Origin: Sinorhizobium terangae
GTDB lineage: Bacteria > Pseudomonadota > Alphaproteobacteria > Rhizobiales > Rhizobiaceae
Assembly: GCF_029714365.1 (NCBI RefSeq)
Contig: NZ_CP121660.1
Span: 1,736,001 to 1,800,000, forward strand
Length of the DNA: 64,000 bases
Direction of reading: 5' to 3'
Within the stretch, counting starts at the first letter, position 1. Each line of letters starts with the position of its first letter. Positions 1 to 9,222 of the stretch are shown piece by piece. A program made the translations under genes and the position numbers. The notes beneath the pieces were generated by a model. That model worked only from the letters and a program-made list of their open reading frames with translations. It had not been told where the DNA came from and ran no database searches.

Positions 1-821
1 TTCTGCGCAACGGCATGTCCGATTACGCCAAGACGCTCAATGGCGTCGAACTGCAGATCGAAGACGCGCAGAACGACGTCGCGAAGCAGCAGAGCCAGAT
101 CCAGAACTTCATCGCCGCCGGCGTCGACGCCATCATCGTCAACCCGGTCGATACCGACGCGACCGCCGCCATGTCGAAGATCGCGGCCGATGCCGGTGTT
201 CCGCTAGTCTATGTCAACCGCGAGCCCGTCAACGTCGACACCCTGCCGGAAAAGCAGGCCTTCGTTGCCTCGAACGAACAGGAATCCGGCACGCTGGAAA
301 CCCAGGAGATCTGCAAGTTGCTCGGCGGCAAGGGCAAGGCTGTCGTCATGATGGGCGAGCTTTCCAACCAGGCCGCCCGCATGCGCACGAAGGACGTGCA
401 TGACGTGCTTGCGACCGAACAGTGCAAGGGCATCGAGATCGTTGAAGAGCAGACGGCCAACTGGTCGCGCACCCAGGGCGCCGACCTCGTCACCAACTGG
501 CTCTCCGCCGGCCTCGAGTTCGATGCAGTCATTTCGAACAACGACGAAATGGCGATCGGCGCCATCCAGGCACTGAAGGCTGCCGGCCGTTCGATGGACT
601 CGGTCGTCATCGGCGGCGTCGATGCCACCCAGGATGCGCTCGCCGCCATGGCGGCCGGCGACCTCGACGTGACGGTATTCCAGAACGCCGCTGGCCAGGG
701 CCAGGGCTCTGTCGACGCCGCGCTGAAACTCGCCAAGGGCGAGCCGGTCGAAAAGAAGGTCTACATCCCCTTCGAACTCGTGACGAAGGAAAACCTGGAC
801 AAGTACCAGGCGAAGAACTGA
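1..821 (+). CDS. ibpA: Inositol-type sugar ABC transporter, periplasmic binding protein (5' truncated by window)
   Basis: Open frame enters from the left edge (frame of base 3) and gives about 272 residues without signal peptide or N-terminal strand, so the true start lies outside. It belongs to the periplasmic binding protein type 1 (ribose/galactose) family: AAGVDAIIVNPVDTDA, the hinge-side segment AISNNDEMAIGAIQALKAAG and IGGVDATQDALAAM are the classic hinge and ligand-pocket regions. Such a protein captures the sugar in the periplasm and delivers it to the CUT2 importer encoded directly downstream (145-bp gap). The inositol assignment rests on resemblance of the downstream ATPase to rhizobial IatA as I remember it; ribose-like specificity cannot be excluded. 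Family certain, substrate inferred. Confidence 0.7.
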   Translation, partial: LRNGMSDYAKTLNGVELQIEDAQNDVAKQQSQIQNFIAAGVDAIIVNPVDTDATAAMSKIAADAGVPLVYVNREPVNVDTLPEKQAFVASNEQESGTLETQEICKLLGGKGKAVVMMGELSNQAARMRTKDVHDVLATEQCKGIEIVEEQTANWSRTQGADLVTNWLSAGLEFDAVISNNDEMAIGAIQALKAAGRSMDSVVIGGVDATQDALAAMAAGDLDVTVFQNAAGQGQGSVDAALKLAKGEPVEKKVYIPFELVTKENLDKYQAKN

Positions 822-966
822 CCGTTCGCTTGGGGGCGCGGCGAACACCGCGCTCCCTCCTGAAATCAGTGCCCGCACGAAGCCCTGACGATAGGGTTCA
901 ACAAGAAGGCGTATACGCCCGCCGCGGGACTTTCGGCCAGAGCCGGACACTGGGGAGGCTACGAGA

Positions 967-2508
967 ATGACGCTCAGTCCCACAACCATGGCAGCCGTGC
1001 GTGCGAGTGGCGCCATACCGAATGCGGAATATCTTCTTTCCGCGGAAGGCGTGCGCAAGGAATTCCCGGGCGTCGTGGCGCTCGACGACGTCGAGTTCAA
1101 GCTGAAGCGCGGTACTGTCCATGCGCTCATGGGCGAGAACGGTGCCGGCAAATCCACCCTGATGAAGATTCTCGCCGGCATCTATCAGCCGGACAAGGGC
1201 GAGGTGAAGCTCAAGGGCGTCGACATCCGTCTGCAGTCGCCCCTCGACGCGCTCGAAAACGGCATCGCCATGATCCATCAGGAGCTGAACCTGATGCCCT
1301 TCATGACCGTCGCGGAAAACATCTGGATCCGACGCGAACCAAAGAACCGGTTCGGCTTCGTCGATCACGGCGAAATGCGCCGCATGACCGCCAAGCTATT
1401 CGAGCGGCTGAAGATCAACCTCGACCCGGAGATCGAAGTCCGTCACCTCTCCGTCGCCAACCGTCAGATGGTTGAAATCGCCAAGGCGGTTTCCTACGAA
1501 TCCGACGTCTTGATCATGGACGAGCCGACATCGGCGCTGACCGAGCGCGAGGTTGCGCACCTCTTCGAGATCATCCGCGATCTCAGATCGCAAGGCATCG
1601 GCATCGTTTACATCACCCACAAGATGAACGAGCTCTTCGAGATTGCCGACGAATTCTCGGTGTTCCGCGACGGCAAATATATCGGCACGCACGCGTCGAG
1701 CAACGTCACCCGCGACGACATCATCCGCATGATGGTCGGTCGTGAGATCACCCAGATGTTCCCGAAGGAGGAGGTGCCGATCGGCGACGTCGTGCTGTCG
1801 GTCAAGAACCTCACACTTAATGGCGTGTTCCGCGACGTTTCCTTCGATGTGCGCGCCGGTGAAATCCTCGGCGTCGCCGGACTCGTCGGCTCCGGCCGCT
1901 CGAACGTCGCCGAGACGCTCTTCGGCGTCACACCGGCAAGTTCGGGTACGATCGCGATCGACGGCAAAGAGGTGGTGATCGACAACCCCAACACGGCGAT
2001 CCGCCACCGCATGGCGTTCCTGACGGAGGATCGCAAGGACACCGGCTGCCTGCTCATCCTCGACATACTCGAGAACATGCAGATCGCCGTGCTGCAGGAC
2101 AAGTTCGTCAAGCGCGGCTTCGTCAGCGAGAAGGCGATCACCGCCGCCTGCGAGGAGATGAGCCGCAAGCTGCGCGTCAAGACGCCGAACCTTGAGGAGC
2201 GCATCGAAAACCTGTCGGGCGGCAACCAGCAGAAGGTGCTGATCGGCCGCTGGCTGCTCACCAATCCACGCATTCTCATCCTGGACGAGCCGACACGCGG
2301 CATCGATGTCGGCGCCAAGGCGGAAATCCACCGTCTTGTCACCGAACTCGCCCGCAACGGCGTCGCCGTCATCATGATCTCGTCGGAAATGCCCGAGGTG
2401 CTCGGCATGAGCGACCGGATCATGGTGATGCACGAGGGCCGCGTCACCGGCTTCCTCGACCGAGCCGAAGCGACCCAGATCAAGGTCATGGAACTTGCCG
2501 CGCGTTGA
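967..2508 (+). CDS. iatA: Inositol-type sugar ABC transporter, ATP-binding protein (CUT2, duplicated ATPase)
   Basis: The 513-residue protein has two fused nucleotide-binding domains as in RbsA/AraG/MglA. The first has Walker A GENGAGKS (about residues 56-63), signature LSVANRQ and Walker [12 protein letters not shown]. The second has the usual degenerate Walker A (GLVGSGRSN), signature LSGGNQQK and Walker [15 protein letters not shown]. It powers uptake of a cyclic polyol or sugar through the permease that follows. ATG at 967 is preceded by GGGGAGG at good spacing. The roughly 20-residue N-terminal extension before the first ABC domain and the overall sequence resemble S. meliloti IatA, from memory. 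Gene order is binding protein, ATPase, permease. The family is certain and myo-inositol specificity is likely but unproven. Confidence 0.8.
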   Translation: MTLSPTTMAAVRASGAIPNAEYLLSAEGVRKEFPGVVALDDVEFKLKRGTVHALMGENGAGKSTLMKILAGIYQPDKGEVKLKGVDIRLQSPLDALENGIAMIHQELNLMPFMTVAENIWIRREPKNRFGFVDHGEMRRMTAKLFERLKINLDPEIEVRHLSVANRQMVEIAKAVSYESDVLIMDEPTSALTEREVAHLFEIIRDLRSQGIGIVYITHKMNELFEIADEFSVFRDGKYIGTHASSNVTRDDIIRMMVGREITQMFPKEEVPIGDVVLSVKNLTLNGVFRDVSFDVRAGEILGVAGLVGSGRSNVAETLFGVTPASSGTIAIDGKEVVIDNPNTAIRHRMAFLTEDRKDTGCLLILDILENMQIAVLQDKFVKRGFVSEKAITAACEEMSRKLRVKTPNLEERIENLSGGNQQKVLIGRWLLTNPRILILDEPTRGIDVGAKAEIHRLVTELARNGVAVIMISSEMPEVLGMSDRIMVMHEGRVTGFLDRAEATQIKVMELAAR

Positions 2509-2540
2509 GCGCGCGATGCCGACCGCAGGGAGGACAGAAA

Positions 2541-3566
2541 ATGGATACCAATGTCGCCGCACATGGCACGAGCACGACCCTTGTGGGGTCAAGGCGGCGC
2601 GTGCCGCCCGAATTCAACATCTTCCTGGTGTTGCTTGGGATCGCCCTCGTCTACGAAATTCTAGGCTGGATGTTTGTCGGCCAGAGCTTCCTGATGAACT
2701 CCCAGCGACTGACGATCATGATCCTGCAGGTCTCGGTGATCGGCATCATCGCCGTCGGCGTAACGCAGGTGATCATTACAGGCGGCATTGACCTCTCATC
2801 GGGATCGGTCGTCGGCATGACCGCGATGATCTCGGCGAGCGTCGCGCAGGCATCTACCTGGCCACGGGCACTTTATCCATCGCTCACCGACCTTCCGGCA
2901 ATCGTGCCGATCGGCCTCGGTGTCGGCATCGGCCTTGTGGCCGGCTATATCAACGGGCAGCTCATCGCCAAGACCAAGATCCCGCCCTTTATCGCCACGC
3001 TCGGCATGATGGTCTCGGCGCGCGGCGTCTCCAAGTGGTACACCAAGGGCCAGCCGGTCTCCGGTCTCACCGACCAGTTCAACTTCATTGGCACGGGCAT
3101 TTGGCCGGTCATCGTCTTCCTCGTCGTCGCGCTGATCTTCCACATCGCGCTGCGCTACACCCGCTACGGCAAGTTCACCTATGCGATCGGCGCAAACGTA
3201 CAGGCCGCGCGCGTTTCCGGCATCAATGTCGAGGCGCATCTGATCAAGGTCTACGCCATCGCCGGCATGCTGGCGGGCCTTGCAGGCGTCGTCACCGCGG
3301 CGCGCGCCCAGACGGCACAGGCCGGCATGGGCGTGATGTATGAACTCGACGCCATTGCCGCGACCGTCATTGGCGGCACGTCGTTGACCGGCGGTGTCGG
3401 TCGCATCACCGGGACCGTCATCGGCACCGTGATTCTCGGCGTCATGACGTCCGGTTTCACCTTCCTCAGGGTCGACGCCTACTACCAGGAGATCGTCAAG
3501 GGCGTGATCATCGTCGCCGCCGTCGTCGTCGACGTCTATCGCCAGAAGGGCAGAAAGAAAACCTGA
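2541..3566 (+). CDS. iatP: Inositol-type sugar ABC transporter, permease (CUT2)
   Basis: A 341-residue RbsC-type inner-membrane permease with about ten hydrophobic segments. It carries the family marks [16 protein letters not shown] near the N-terminal third, [12 protein letters not shown] in the middle, and [22 protein letters not shown] plus [16 protein letters not shown] at the end. ATG at 2541 is chosen over the more upstream in-frame start at 2505, because GGGAGG sits just before 2541 while 2505 overlaps the ATPase gene end. It follows the ATPase by 32 bp and is the last gene of the unit, which ends in a strong terminator. It forms the membrane channel for the substrate bound by the upstream periplasmic protein. 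Confidence 0.85.
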   Translation: MDTNVAAHGTSTTLVGSRRRVPPEFNIFLVLLGIALVYEILGWMFVGQSFLMNSQRLTIMILQVSVIGIIAVGVTQVIITGGIDLSSGSVVGMTAMISASVAQASTWPRALYPSLTDLPAIVPIGLGVGIGLVAGYINGQLIAKTKIPPFIATLGMMVSARGVSKWYTKGQPVSGLTDQFNFIGTGIWPVIVFLVVALIFHIALRYTRYGKFTYAIGANVQAARVSGINVEAHLIKVYAIAGMLAGLAGVVTAARAQTAQAGMGVMYELDAIAATVIGGTSLTGGVGRITGTVIGTVILGVMTSGFTFLRVDAYYQEIVKGVIIVAAVVVDVYRQKGRKKT

Positions 3567-3606
3567 GCTTCAAAAAAGAAGACTTGTCCTCCCAGTGAAG
3601 TGACTG

Positions 3607-3638
3607 GCCGGAATGGTGAAAGCCGTTCCGGCTTTTTT
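3607..3638 (+). terminator. Rho-independent terminator of the inositol-type ABC operon
   Basis: Stem GCCGGAA / TTCCGGC is followed directly by a run of six T, 40 bases after the permease stop codon. It marks the end of the operon. Confidence 0.85.
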
Positions 3639-3782
3639 CTTTGGCTTATACTGCCAAAGCGGAGCGATTTGTTCATCCACCGACATATGCTTGCACTGCA
3701 AGGCAGCCCTTTAGATTCCGGTCTGGCAAAAGCGGCGCCGATACACTATACCGCCAGGGTCCAAAATCATCGGAGATTTATC

Positions 3783-3905
3783 ATGTTGTCGCAGCGCAAG
3801 CTTGCGAGCCAGGTCCAGCCGCGTTTCTTCCTTCAGCTTTGGAACGCGATGCTTCGGGTTCAGACCCGCGAAACAGCTTCCCTCTTCGGCCCCCGCGGCC
3901 GCTAA
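3783..3905 (+). CDS. Small basic hypothetical protein (40 aa)
   Basis: An ATG at 3783 with GGAG eight bases upstream opens a 40-codon frame ending at TAA 3905. The product starts MLSQRKLASQ and ends SLFGPRGR. It is rich in Arg, Gln and Leu and has no membrane segment. I do not recognise a family. The unit is free-standing, between the terminator of the ABC operon and the chemoreceptor. The support is the ribosome-binding site, compact length and alphaproteobacterial third-position GC; the alternative is chance reading of a leader region. Confidence 0.35.
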   Translation: MLSQRKLASQVQPRFFLQLWNAMLRVQTRETASLFGPRGR

Positions 3906-4246
3906 CGCATAGCGCCTGATTCCGTCCTTCGAACTGCCCCGCCTATGCGAGTCTTCTTAGCATGGGCGGCAGCGGCACCACGCTGCGGCGCGCTGGTGGC
4001 CCTGAAGAACAGCGCCACGCGAGCGCTTAATTACGCAGTAACAATTATCATATAATTCTGCTCGTTATACGAGAACGTTTCCAAGTCTATCCCCTCAAGT
4101 GGAAGACTTGATGCATGATGCGGACGTTCTGCGCCGGTCTGTCCGGAATTTTTCATGACTTATTACTCGCTTGCGGCCTCTGCAGGAGGTTCCGTGAAGT
4201 CCATGACGCGTCCCAGCGTAGCAAGGTTTTCCGTGGGAGAGATTGC
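3906..4246 (+). other. Intergenic region upstream of the chemoreceptor gene
   Basis: About 340 bases without a convincing gene. The first half is GC-rich. Bases about 4028-4075 are strikingly AT-rich and hold the 13-base palindrome CTCGTTATACGAG (4061-4073), a plausible promoter/operator zone for the downstream mcp gene. No clear -35/-10 pair was assigned. Confidence 0.4.
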
Positions 4247-6052
4247 ATGAAACTATCTATTGCGCGCGGTTTGGCGATCTTCGGGGCGATCGTCACCGCC
4301 GGTTTGATAATTTCCATTGGCATCAAGACATACGCCTTCGACAAGCTGAGAGTAAACGGTCCGGTCTATACGCAGGTGGTCTACGGAAAGGATCTGATCG
4401 CCGACATCCTGCCGCCGCCGCTGTACACGGTAGAGTCCTACATGCTGGCGATGGAGGCCGTATCCAATCCCGAACTCGCCAAAGGCAACCTCGAGAAGAT
4501 CGGAACCCTGAAACAGGCCTTTGACGACCGGCGCGCCTACTGGAAAGCGTCGGCTGCTCCCGAAACGCTCAAGGCAAAGCTGGAGAACGATGTTATCGGC
4601 AGAGCCGATTCCTATTGGGCAGCGATGGAAGAAAAGTTCCTCGCTCCGTACCGGAATAGCGATCCGGCTTCCGCGGCGCAGGCGATGGACGAGCTAAAGG
4701 CAAGCTTTCACCACCATGAAGTCGCGGTCAATGAATTGGTCGCGATGGCAGATAAGTTCCTGAAGCAGCAGGAAGCAGGTGCCGCTTCGGACACGGCGAG
4801 CCTTTCCTGGGCCGCCACCCTGAGTTCGGCGATGTCCGTCCTTCTGCTGCTCACCGGCCTTTGGTTCTTCCGCGATCGCGCGGTGAAGCCTCTGGCCACC
4901 ATGTCTGCCTATATGCAGACGCTCGCCGCCGGCGACTACGATCGCGAAGTTCCCTATGCCGAGCGTCCAGATGAGATCGGCATGGTCGCAAGGTCTGTCG
5001 CCGTGTTCCGGCAGGCGGCAATCGAGCGCCGCCACGCGCGCGAGCGGACGGACGAGGAGCGCCGCCTGCGGGACGAACAAGAGGCAGCCCACGCGCGAAG
5101 GAAAGCCATCGAGGAAAAGGACCGGCTGCAAGTCATTGAACATTTGACCCGCGGACTGGCACGCCTATCTGCCGGCGATCTTTCCGTCCGCATCGTAGAT
5201 AACTTCTCCGACGCGTACGAGGCGTTGAGAGCTGAGTTCAACACGGGCGTGGAACGGCTCGCTGAAACGATCTCCGGTGTCCTCAGTGCGACCGACAAGC
5301 TCAGCACGAGCTCGTCGGAAATTGCCGGGGCGACCGATGATCTGGCCAAACGGACCGAGCAGCAGGCGGCCTCGCTCGAACAGACTGCCTCCGCCTTCAA
5401 CGAGATCACGGCGACGGCACACAATTCCTCGGAGCGTGCGCGAGAGGCAAGCCTGGTGATGGTCGCGGCGAAAGACAGCGCCGAGAAATCCGCGATGGTC
5501 GTGCGCGACGCAGTGGCCGCTATGGAGCGCATCGCGCGATCTTCCGGGCAGATCCAACAGATCATCAACGTCATCGACCAGATTGCCTTCCAGACCAATC
5601 TCCTGGCGCTCAATGCGGGCGTAGAGGCTGCGCGTGCCGGCGAAGCGGGTAAAGGCTTTGCCGTCGTTGCCCAGGAGGTGCGGGAACTGGCCGGTCGCTC
5701 CGCCAGTGCCGCCAAGGAGATCAAAATGCTGATCGAGGCGTCGACACGGGAAGTCGCCGGTGGCGTGGAGCTTGTCAACCAGACCGGTGAGGCGTTGATC
5801 GGGATCGAGGGGCATGTGCAGCAGGTGACCGACCTGATCGGCGTGATCGTGACTGCCGCCACCGAGCAGTCCACTGCATTGTCCGAGATCGATGCCGCAC
5901 TCCATAAAATGGATGAAGTGACGCAACGGAATGCGGCGATGGTCGAAGAAACCAATGCGGCCTGCCGTGAGCTGAGCAACGAGGTGGACGACCTCAATCG
6001 CATGGCGGGCCGCTTTCAGGTGCTCGGCCGCGTAAGCAGGCTGGCGGCTTGA
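4247..6052 (+). CDS. Methyl-accepting chemotaxis protein
   Basis: A 601-residue transmembrane chemoreceptor. A first membrane segment lies at about residues 7-28, then a periplasmic helical sensing domain of roughly 150 residues, then a second membrane segment ([17 protein letters not shown]). HAMP domains follow ([19 protein letters not shown] and a second [14 protein letters not shown]), then a signalling hairpin with the highly conserved tip [20 protein letters not shown]. It transmits ligand occupancy to CheA/CheW and so biases the flagellar motor. No C-terminal CheR-tethering pentapeptide is seen; it ends [11 protein letters not shown] 4247 is preferred over in-frame 4115 because GGGAGAG precedes it and the signal-anchor begins there. 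The ligand cannot be told; the surrounding sugar and organic acid transporters make a nutrient plausible. Confidence 0.93.
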   Translation: MKLSIARGLAIFGAIVTAGLIISIGIKTYAFDKLRVNGPVYTQVVYGKDLIADILPPPLYTVESYMLAMEAVSNPELAKGNLEKIGTLKQAFDDRRAYWKASAAPETLKAKLENDVIGRADSYWAAMEEKFLAPYRNSDPASAAQAMDELKASFHHHEVAVNELVAMADKFLKQQEAGAASDTASLSWAATLSSAMSVLLLLTGLWFFRDRAVKPLATMSAYMQTLAAGDYDREVPYAERPDEIGMVARSVAVFRQAAIERRHARERTDEERRLRDEQEAAHARRKAIEEKDRLQVIEHLTRGLARLSAGDLSVRIVDNFSDAYEALRAEFNTGVERLAETISGVLSATDKLSTSSSEIAGATDDLAKRTEQQAASLEQTASAFNEITATAHNSSERAREASLVMVAAKDSAEKSAMVVRDAVAAMERIARSSGQIQQIINVIDQIAFQTNLLALNAGVEAARAGEAGKGFAVVAQEVRELAGRSASAAKEIKMLIEASTREVAGGVELVNQTGEALIGIEGHVQQVTDLIGVIVTAATEQSTALSEIDAALHKMDEVTQRNAAMVEETNAACRELSNEVDDLNRMAGRFQVLGRVSRLAA

Positions 6053-6073
6053 CGTCAAGAAGAGGCGCTGAGA

Positions 6074-6099
6074 AGGCCCCTCCCAGTAGGCGGGGGCCT
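6074..6099 (+). terminator. Hairpin after the chemoreceptor gene
   Basis: Arms AGGCCCC / GGGGCCT lie 21 bases after the mcp stop. There is no T-run, so termination is only suggested. The rest of 6053-6328 shows no gene; about 6265-6300 resembles a decayed RIME-like half (CCCCTTGTGGGA). Confidence 0.4.
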
Positions 6100-6328
6100 A
6101 ACGTCCCGCGCCTGCCGCGTTCAGCCTAGGCGCTTCCGTCCCCGGGCGCCACCGCAACGCCTTAAGCCTCTCCTTGTGGCATGTGTGGGGTTTGGTTCTG
6201 CTGCAGGCGCCTGCTTATCTGATCGTCGCAGATCGGTTAAGAATGAAGTGAGCGCGCACGGCATCGCGGCCCCTCCCCCTTGTGGGAACGGCTTCGGGGC
6301 GAAGTGGCCATCAAGATGTATCGAATCC

Positions 6329-7360
6329 CTATTTACCTATCCACCGCCGCGACGGTGCGGTCACCGAATTGCGGACCACCAGATCCGGCCTCAGCAGGAT
6401 TTCCGTCTCGGCGGGGCGCCTGTCGGAGAGAAGGTCAAGCAGGAGTGCCATGGCCTGTTTTCCGATCAGCGTGCGCGGCTGGCGGATCGTGGTCAACGCC
6501 GGCGTCATGAACGTCGCCTGCGGCACATCATCAAAGCCGGTCACTGAAAAATCATTCGGAATGTCATAGCCGCGCGCCTTCAGCCCGATCATCACTCCGA
6601 GCGCGGTCTGGTCGTTGACGCACATGAAAGCGGTGGGCAGCGTGTCGCGCACGAAGAGCCGTTCGACGGCGGCCCTTCCACTCTCGAGCGTGCCGTCGCC
6701 CTCCTGGACGAGCCGAAGCTCCGCCGGCACGCCCGCCGCGTCGAGCCCCGCGTCGTAGCCGGCCCGTCGCCTCTTGTAGGCAAGCCGCGTGCGGGAATCG
6801 CCGATAAAGGCGATCTTGCGATGGCCTTCGGCGATCAGGAGATCGACCACCTTGCGGGCACCCTCGATGTCATCGATGCCGACATAGGGGATGCCGCCGT
6901 TGAAGACGGGCTCGAAGATGCCGACGCTTGGCGGCAATCGCGCCGTCATCGTCTCGTGACCGAAAGGCAGAATGCCGGTGAAGAGGATGAGGCCAGCCGC
7001 CTGATTGGAATTGAGAAACTTCAGATATTCGAGCGCGCGCTGGGCATCGTTCTGCGTATGGCCGATTAGCACGCCATAGCCATGCGACCGCGCCTCGTTT
7101 TCCAGGCCTACGAGAATGCTGGAAAAGTTGGGATCGCCGATATCCGGGGCAACGACCAGAATCATGTTCGACCGGCCGAGCCTCAGGCTGCGCGCCATGG
7201 CATTGGTCGTATAACCGGTAATGGCAATCGCCTGGTTGACCTTCAGTCGCGTGGACGTTGCGACCTTCTCCGGGGTGTGGATTGCCCGCGATACCGTCGC
7301 GATCGAAACCTCGGCGATCCTGGCGACGTCTTCGATGGTTGCGGGCGTGGAATCCGACAC
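6329..7360 (-). CDS. LacI-family transcriptional regulator of the adjacent CUT2 operon
   Basis: A 343-residue LacI/GalR repressor. The N-terminal helix-turn-helix is ATIEDVARIAEVSIATVSRA (about residues 7-26), followed by the hinge helix region. The effector domain is of the ribose-binding-protein fold (AFMCVNDQTALGVMIGLKARG, VTGFDDVPQATFMTPALTTI). No ATG exists at the proper N-terminus, and GTG at 7360 is the best start. It is divergent from the ABC operon at 7619. The intergenic region contains two TGTAAA-NN-TTTACA palindromes, the form expected for a LacI-family operator, so autoregulation and control of the operon by the imported sugar are inferred. The inducer is unknown. Confidence 0.9.
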   Translation of the reverse strand: MSDSTPATIEDVARIAEVSIATVSRAIHTPEKVATSTRLKVNQAIAITGYTTNAMARSLRLGRSNMILVVAPDIGDPNFSSILVGLENEARSHGYGVLIGHTQNDAQRALEYLKFLNSNQAAGLILFTGILPFGHETMTARLPPSVGIFEPVFNGGIPYVGIDDIEGARKVVDLLIAEGHRKIAFIGDSRTRLAYKRRRAGYDAGLDAAGVPAELRLVQEGDGTLESGRAAVERLFVRDTLPTAFMCVNDQTALGVMIGLKARGYDIPNDFSVTGFDDVPQATFMTPALTTIRQPRTLIGKQAMALLLDLLSDRRPAETEILLRPDLVVRNSVTAPSRRWIGK

Positions 7361-7404
7361 TCTCGCTCTGCCTTGCGTCTTCGTTAAAACCTAGCCGATT
7401 CGAG

Positions 7405-7472
7405 GATAAAACATGCAGCGATCCAAAGTGCTACAGCGGCCTTTTGCACGTCTGATCAGGACACGCGGCGTA
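7405..7472 (+). repeat. Dispersed rhizobial palindromic repeat, copy 1 (partial)
   Basis: The segment contains AAAACATGCAGC and AGTGCTACAGCGGCC followed by a GCACGTCTGAT hairpin half. These match the core of the double-hairpin repeat found again at 13756, 38460, 38582, 40035, 44852 and 55581. The left hairpin is missing most of its first arm. It lies just upstream of the lacI-type gene start. Confidence 0.7.
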
Positions 7473-7544
7473 GTAGGTGGCGGGACACTACATACACTTC
7501 CGGCCACGTCAAAGGTCATCTCGGAAATTCCTGTGCATGCCACG

Positions 7545-7581
7545 ATGTAAACCTTTACATGATCTGTGTAAAGGTTTACAT
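7545..7581. promoter_or_regulatory. Nested palindromic LacI-family operator pair
   Basis: ATGTAAACCTTTACAT (7545-7560) and TGTAAAGGTTTACA (7567-7580) are each palindromic. Their cores are exact reverse complements of each other, so the whole 37-bp block is also one inverted repeat. The two centres are 21 bp apart, about two helical turns. The block lies 38 bp upstream of the ATPase start and between the divergent genes. Confidence 0.7.
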
Positions 7582-7618
7582 AACCCCATAAGCGGATGGG
7601 AGCCGCAAGGGGGAATCG

Positions 7619-9145
7619 ATGAATCCGGAAACGGTCGAAACCGGGAGCGTCGTGCTGGAGGCACGTCGCATCAGCAAGTCGTTCAGCGGCGTGCAGGTGC
7701 TCTTCAGCGTCAATTTCGAGCTTCGCGCCGGCGAGATCCATGCCCTGATGGGCGAGAACGGCGCCGGCAAGTCCACGCTGGTAAAAATCCTTTCCGGATT
7801 CGAGCAGCCATCCTCGGGCGAGATACTGCTCGACGGCAATCCGGTGACGCTTCCGCCGAACGGCGCCGCCGAAGCGCTCGGCATCGTCATCATCCACCAG
7901 GAATTCAATCTTGCCGAACATCTGACCGTTGCGGAAAGCCTGTTTCTCGGCCGCGAGGTCACGCGCTTCGGCGTGCTCGACCGGAAATACATGCGCGCGG
8001 AAACGCGCCGTGTTCTCGATCTCCTCGGCTGTCGCGTCGACGCGAATGCGCTGATCGGCAGCCTGTCGATCGCCGAAAAGCAGATGGTGGAGATTGCCAA
8101 GGCGATCAGCCGCGACGCGCGGGTCGTCTTCATGGACGAGCCGACGGCGGTCCTCTCCCGCGAAGAGACCAATTTCCTCTTCCGCCAGGTGCGCAAGCTC
8201 AGGGACCAGGGCACGAGCTTCGTCTTCGTCTCGCACAAGCTCGACGAGGTTATCGAACTGACCGATCGGGTGACGGTGCTGCGCGATGGCCAGTGGGTGA
8301 AAACGGCCCCGACCGCGATTCTCGACGGAGAATCGATCGCCCAGCTCATGGTCGGCCGCGAGATGTCGAGCCTCTATCCCGCCAAGTCCGAGCCGGATGT
8401 CGACGAAGAGATCGTGCTGCGAGTGGACTCACTCTCCACCGACTATGTCAAGGATGCCAGCTTCGAGGTGCGCAAGGGCGAGATCCTGGGCTTTTCGGGC
8501 ATGATCGGCTCGGGACGGACGGAACTGATGGAGGCGGTCGCCGGCCTCAGGTCGCGGCTCTCGGGAGAGGTGACGATCCGTGGTGAGGCCGTGCCCTCGG
8601 GCGACGTGCACGCCGCCAACCGACGTGGCCTTGCCTACATGACCAAGGACCGCAAGGCGAAGGGCCTGCTCCTGAATTCCGGCATGACGGCGAACCTGAC
8701 CTTGCAGTCGCTCGGCCAGCATACCCGCCTTGGCTATCTCGATCCCACGAGCGAGGCCGCCGCGCTCGAAAAGGCCCGCCGCCGCTTCGACATCCGCGTG
8801 CGCGACCGCGACTTGGTGGCAAGGCGCATGTCTGGCGGCAACCAGCAGAAGCTGCTGCTCGCCAAGGTGATGGAGACGGAGCCCGAGATCATCATCATCG
8901 ACGAGCCGACGCGCGGCATCGACGTCGGCACCAAGCAGCAGATCTATCACTTCATTTCGGCGCTGGCGCGCGACGGCCGTTCGATCATCGTCGTCTCGTC
9001 CGAGATGCCGGAAGTGATCGGGCTTTGCACGCGCGTCGCCGTGATGCGCGAGGGACGGATCGTCGGCATGCTCGAAGGCGACGAGATCTCCGAGCAGGAG
9101 ATCATGCGCTATGCAGCGGGACTGAAGAGGATGGCTGCCGCCTGA
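7619..9145 (+). CDS. Sugar ABC transporter, ATP-binding protein (CUT2, duplicated ATPase)
   Basis: A 508-residue RbsA-type protein with two ABC domains. Domain 1 has Walker A GENGAGKS (about 45-52), LSIAEKQ signature and VVFMDEPTAVLS. Domain 2 has degenerate Walker A GMIGSGRTE, MSGGNQQK signature and [13 protein letters not shown]. It couples ATP hydrolysis to sugar uptake by the permease 9223-10233 and the binding protein 10299-11249. Start ATG 7619 has an AAGGGGG ribosome site. It is the first gene of the operon under the LacI-type operator. The order ATPase-permease-binding protein differs from the inositol-type operon just upstream, so this is a separate system and not a tandem duplicate. 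Substrate not determinable; a pentose or hexose is expected. Confidence 0.9.
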   Translation: MNPETVETGSVVLEARRISKSFSGVQVLFSVNFELRAGEIHALMGENGAGKSTLVKILSGFEQPSSGEILLDGNPVTLPPNGAAEALGIVIIHQEFNLAEHLTVAESLFLGREVTRFGVLDRKYMRAETRRVLDLLGCRVDANALIGSLSIAEKQMVEIAKAISRDARVVFMDEPTAVLSREETNFLFRQVRKLRDQGTSFVFVSHKLDEVIELTDRVTVLRDGQWVKTAPTAILDGESIAQLMVGREMSSLYPAKSEPDVDEEIVLRVDSLSTDYVKDASFEVRKGEILGFSGMIGSGRTELMEAVAGLRSRLSGEVTIRGEAVPSGDVHAANRRGLAYMTKDRKAKGLLLNSGMTANLTLQSLGQHTRLGYLDPTSEAAALEKARRRFDIRVRDRDLVARRMSGGNQQKLLLAKVMETEPEIIIIDEPTRGIDVGTKQQIYHFISALARDGRSIIVVSSEMPEVIGLCTRVAVMREGRIVGMLEGDEISEQEIMRYAAGLKRMAAA

Positions 9146-9222
9146 CGGTGCATTCCACCGGCCACAGGCTGTCACAGCAATATGGAATTCCCCGGGCTCC
9201 GGGGCGGGAGGTTGGTCTGAAC

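Noticed and set aside
6053..6328. Second RIME-type element near 6265-6300
   Set aside because: Only a short CCCCTTGTGGGA half resembles it; no inverted partner found nearby.
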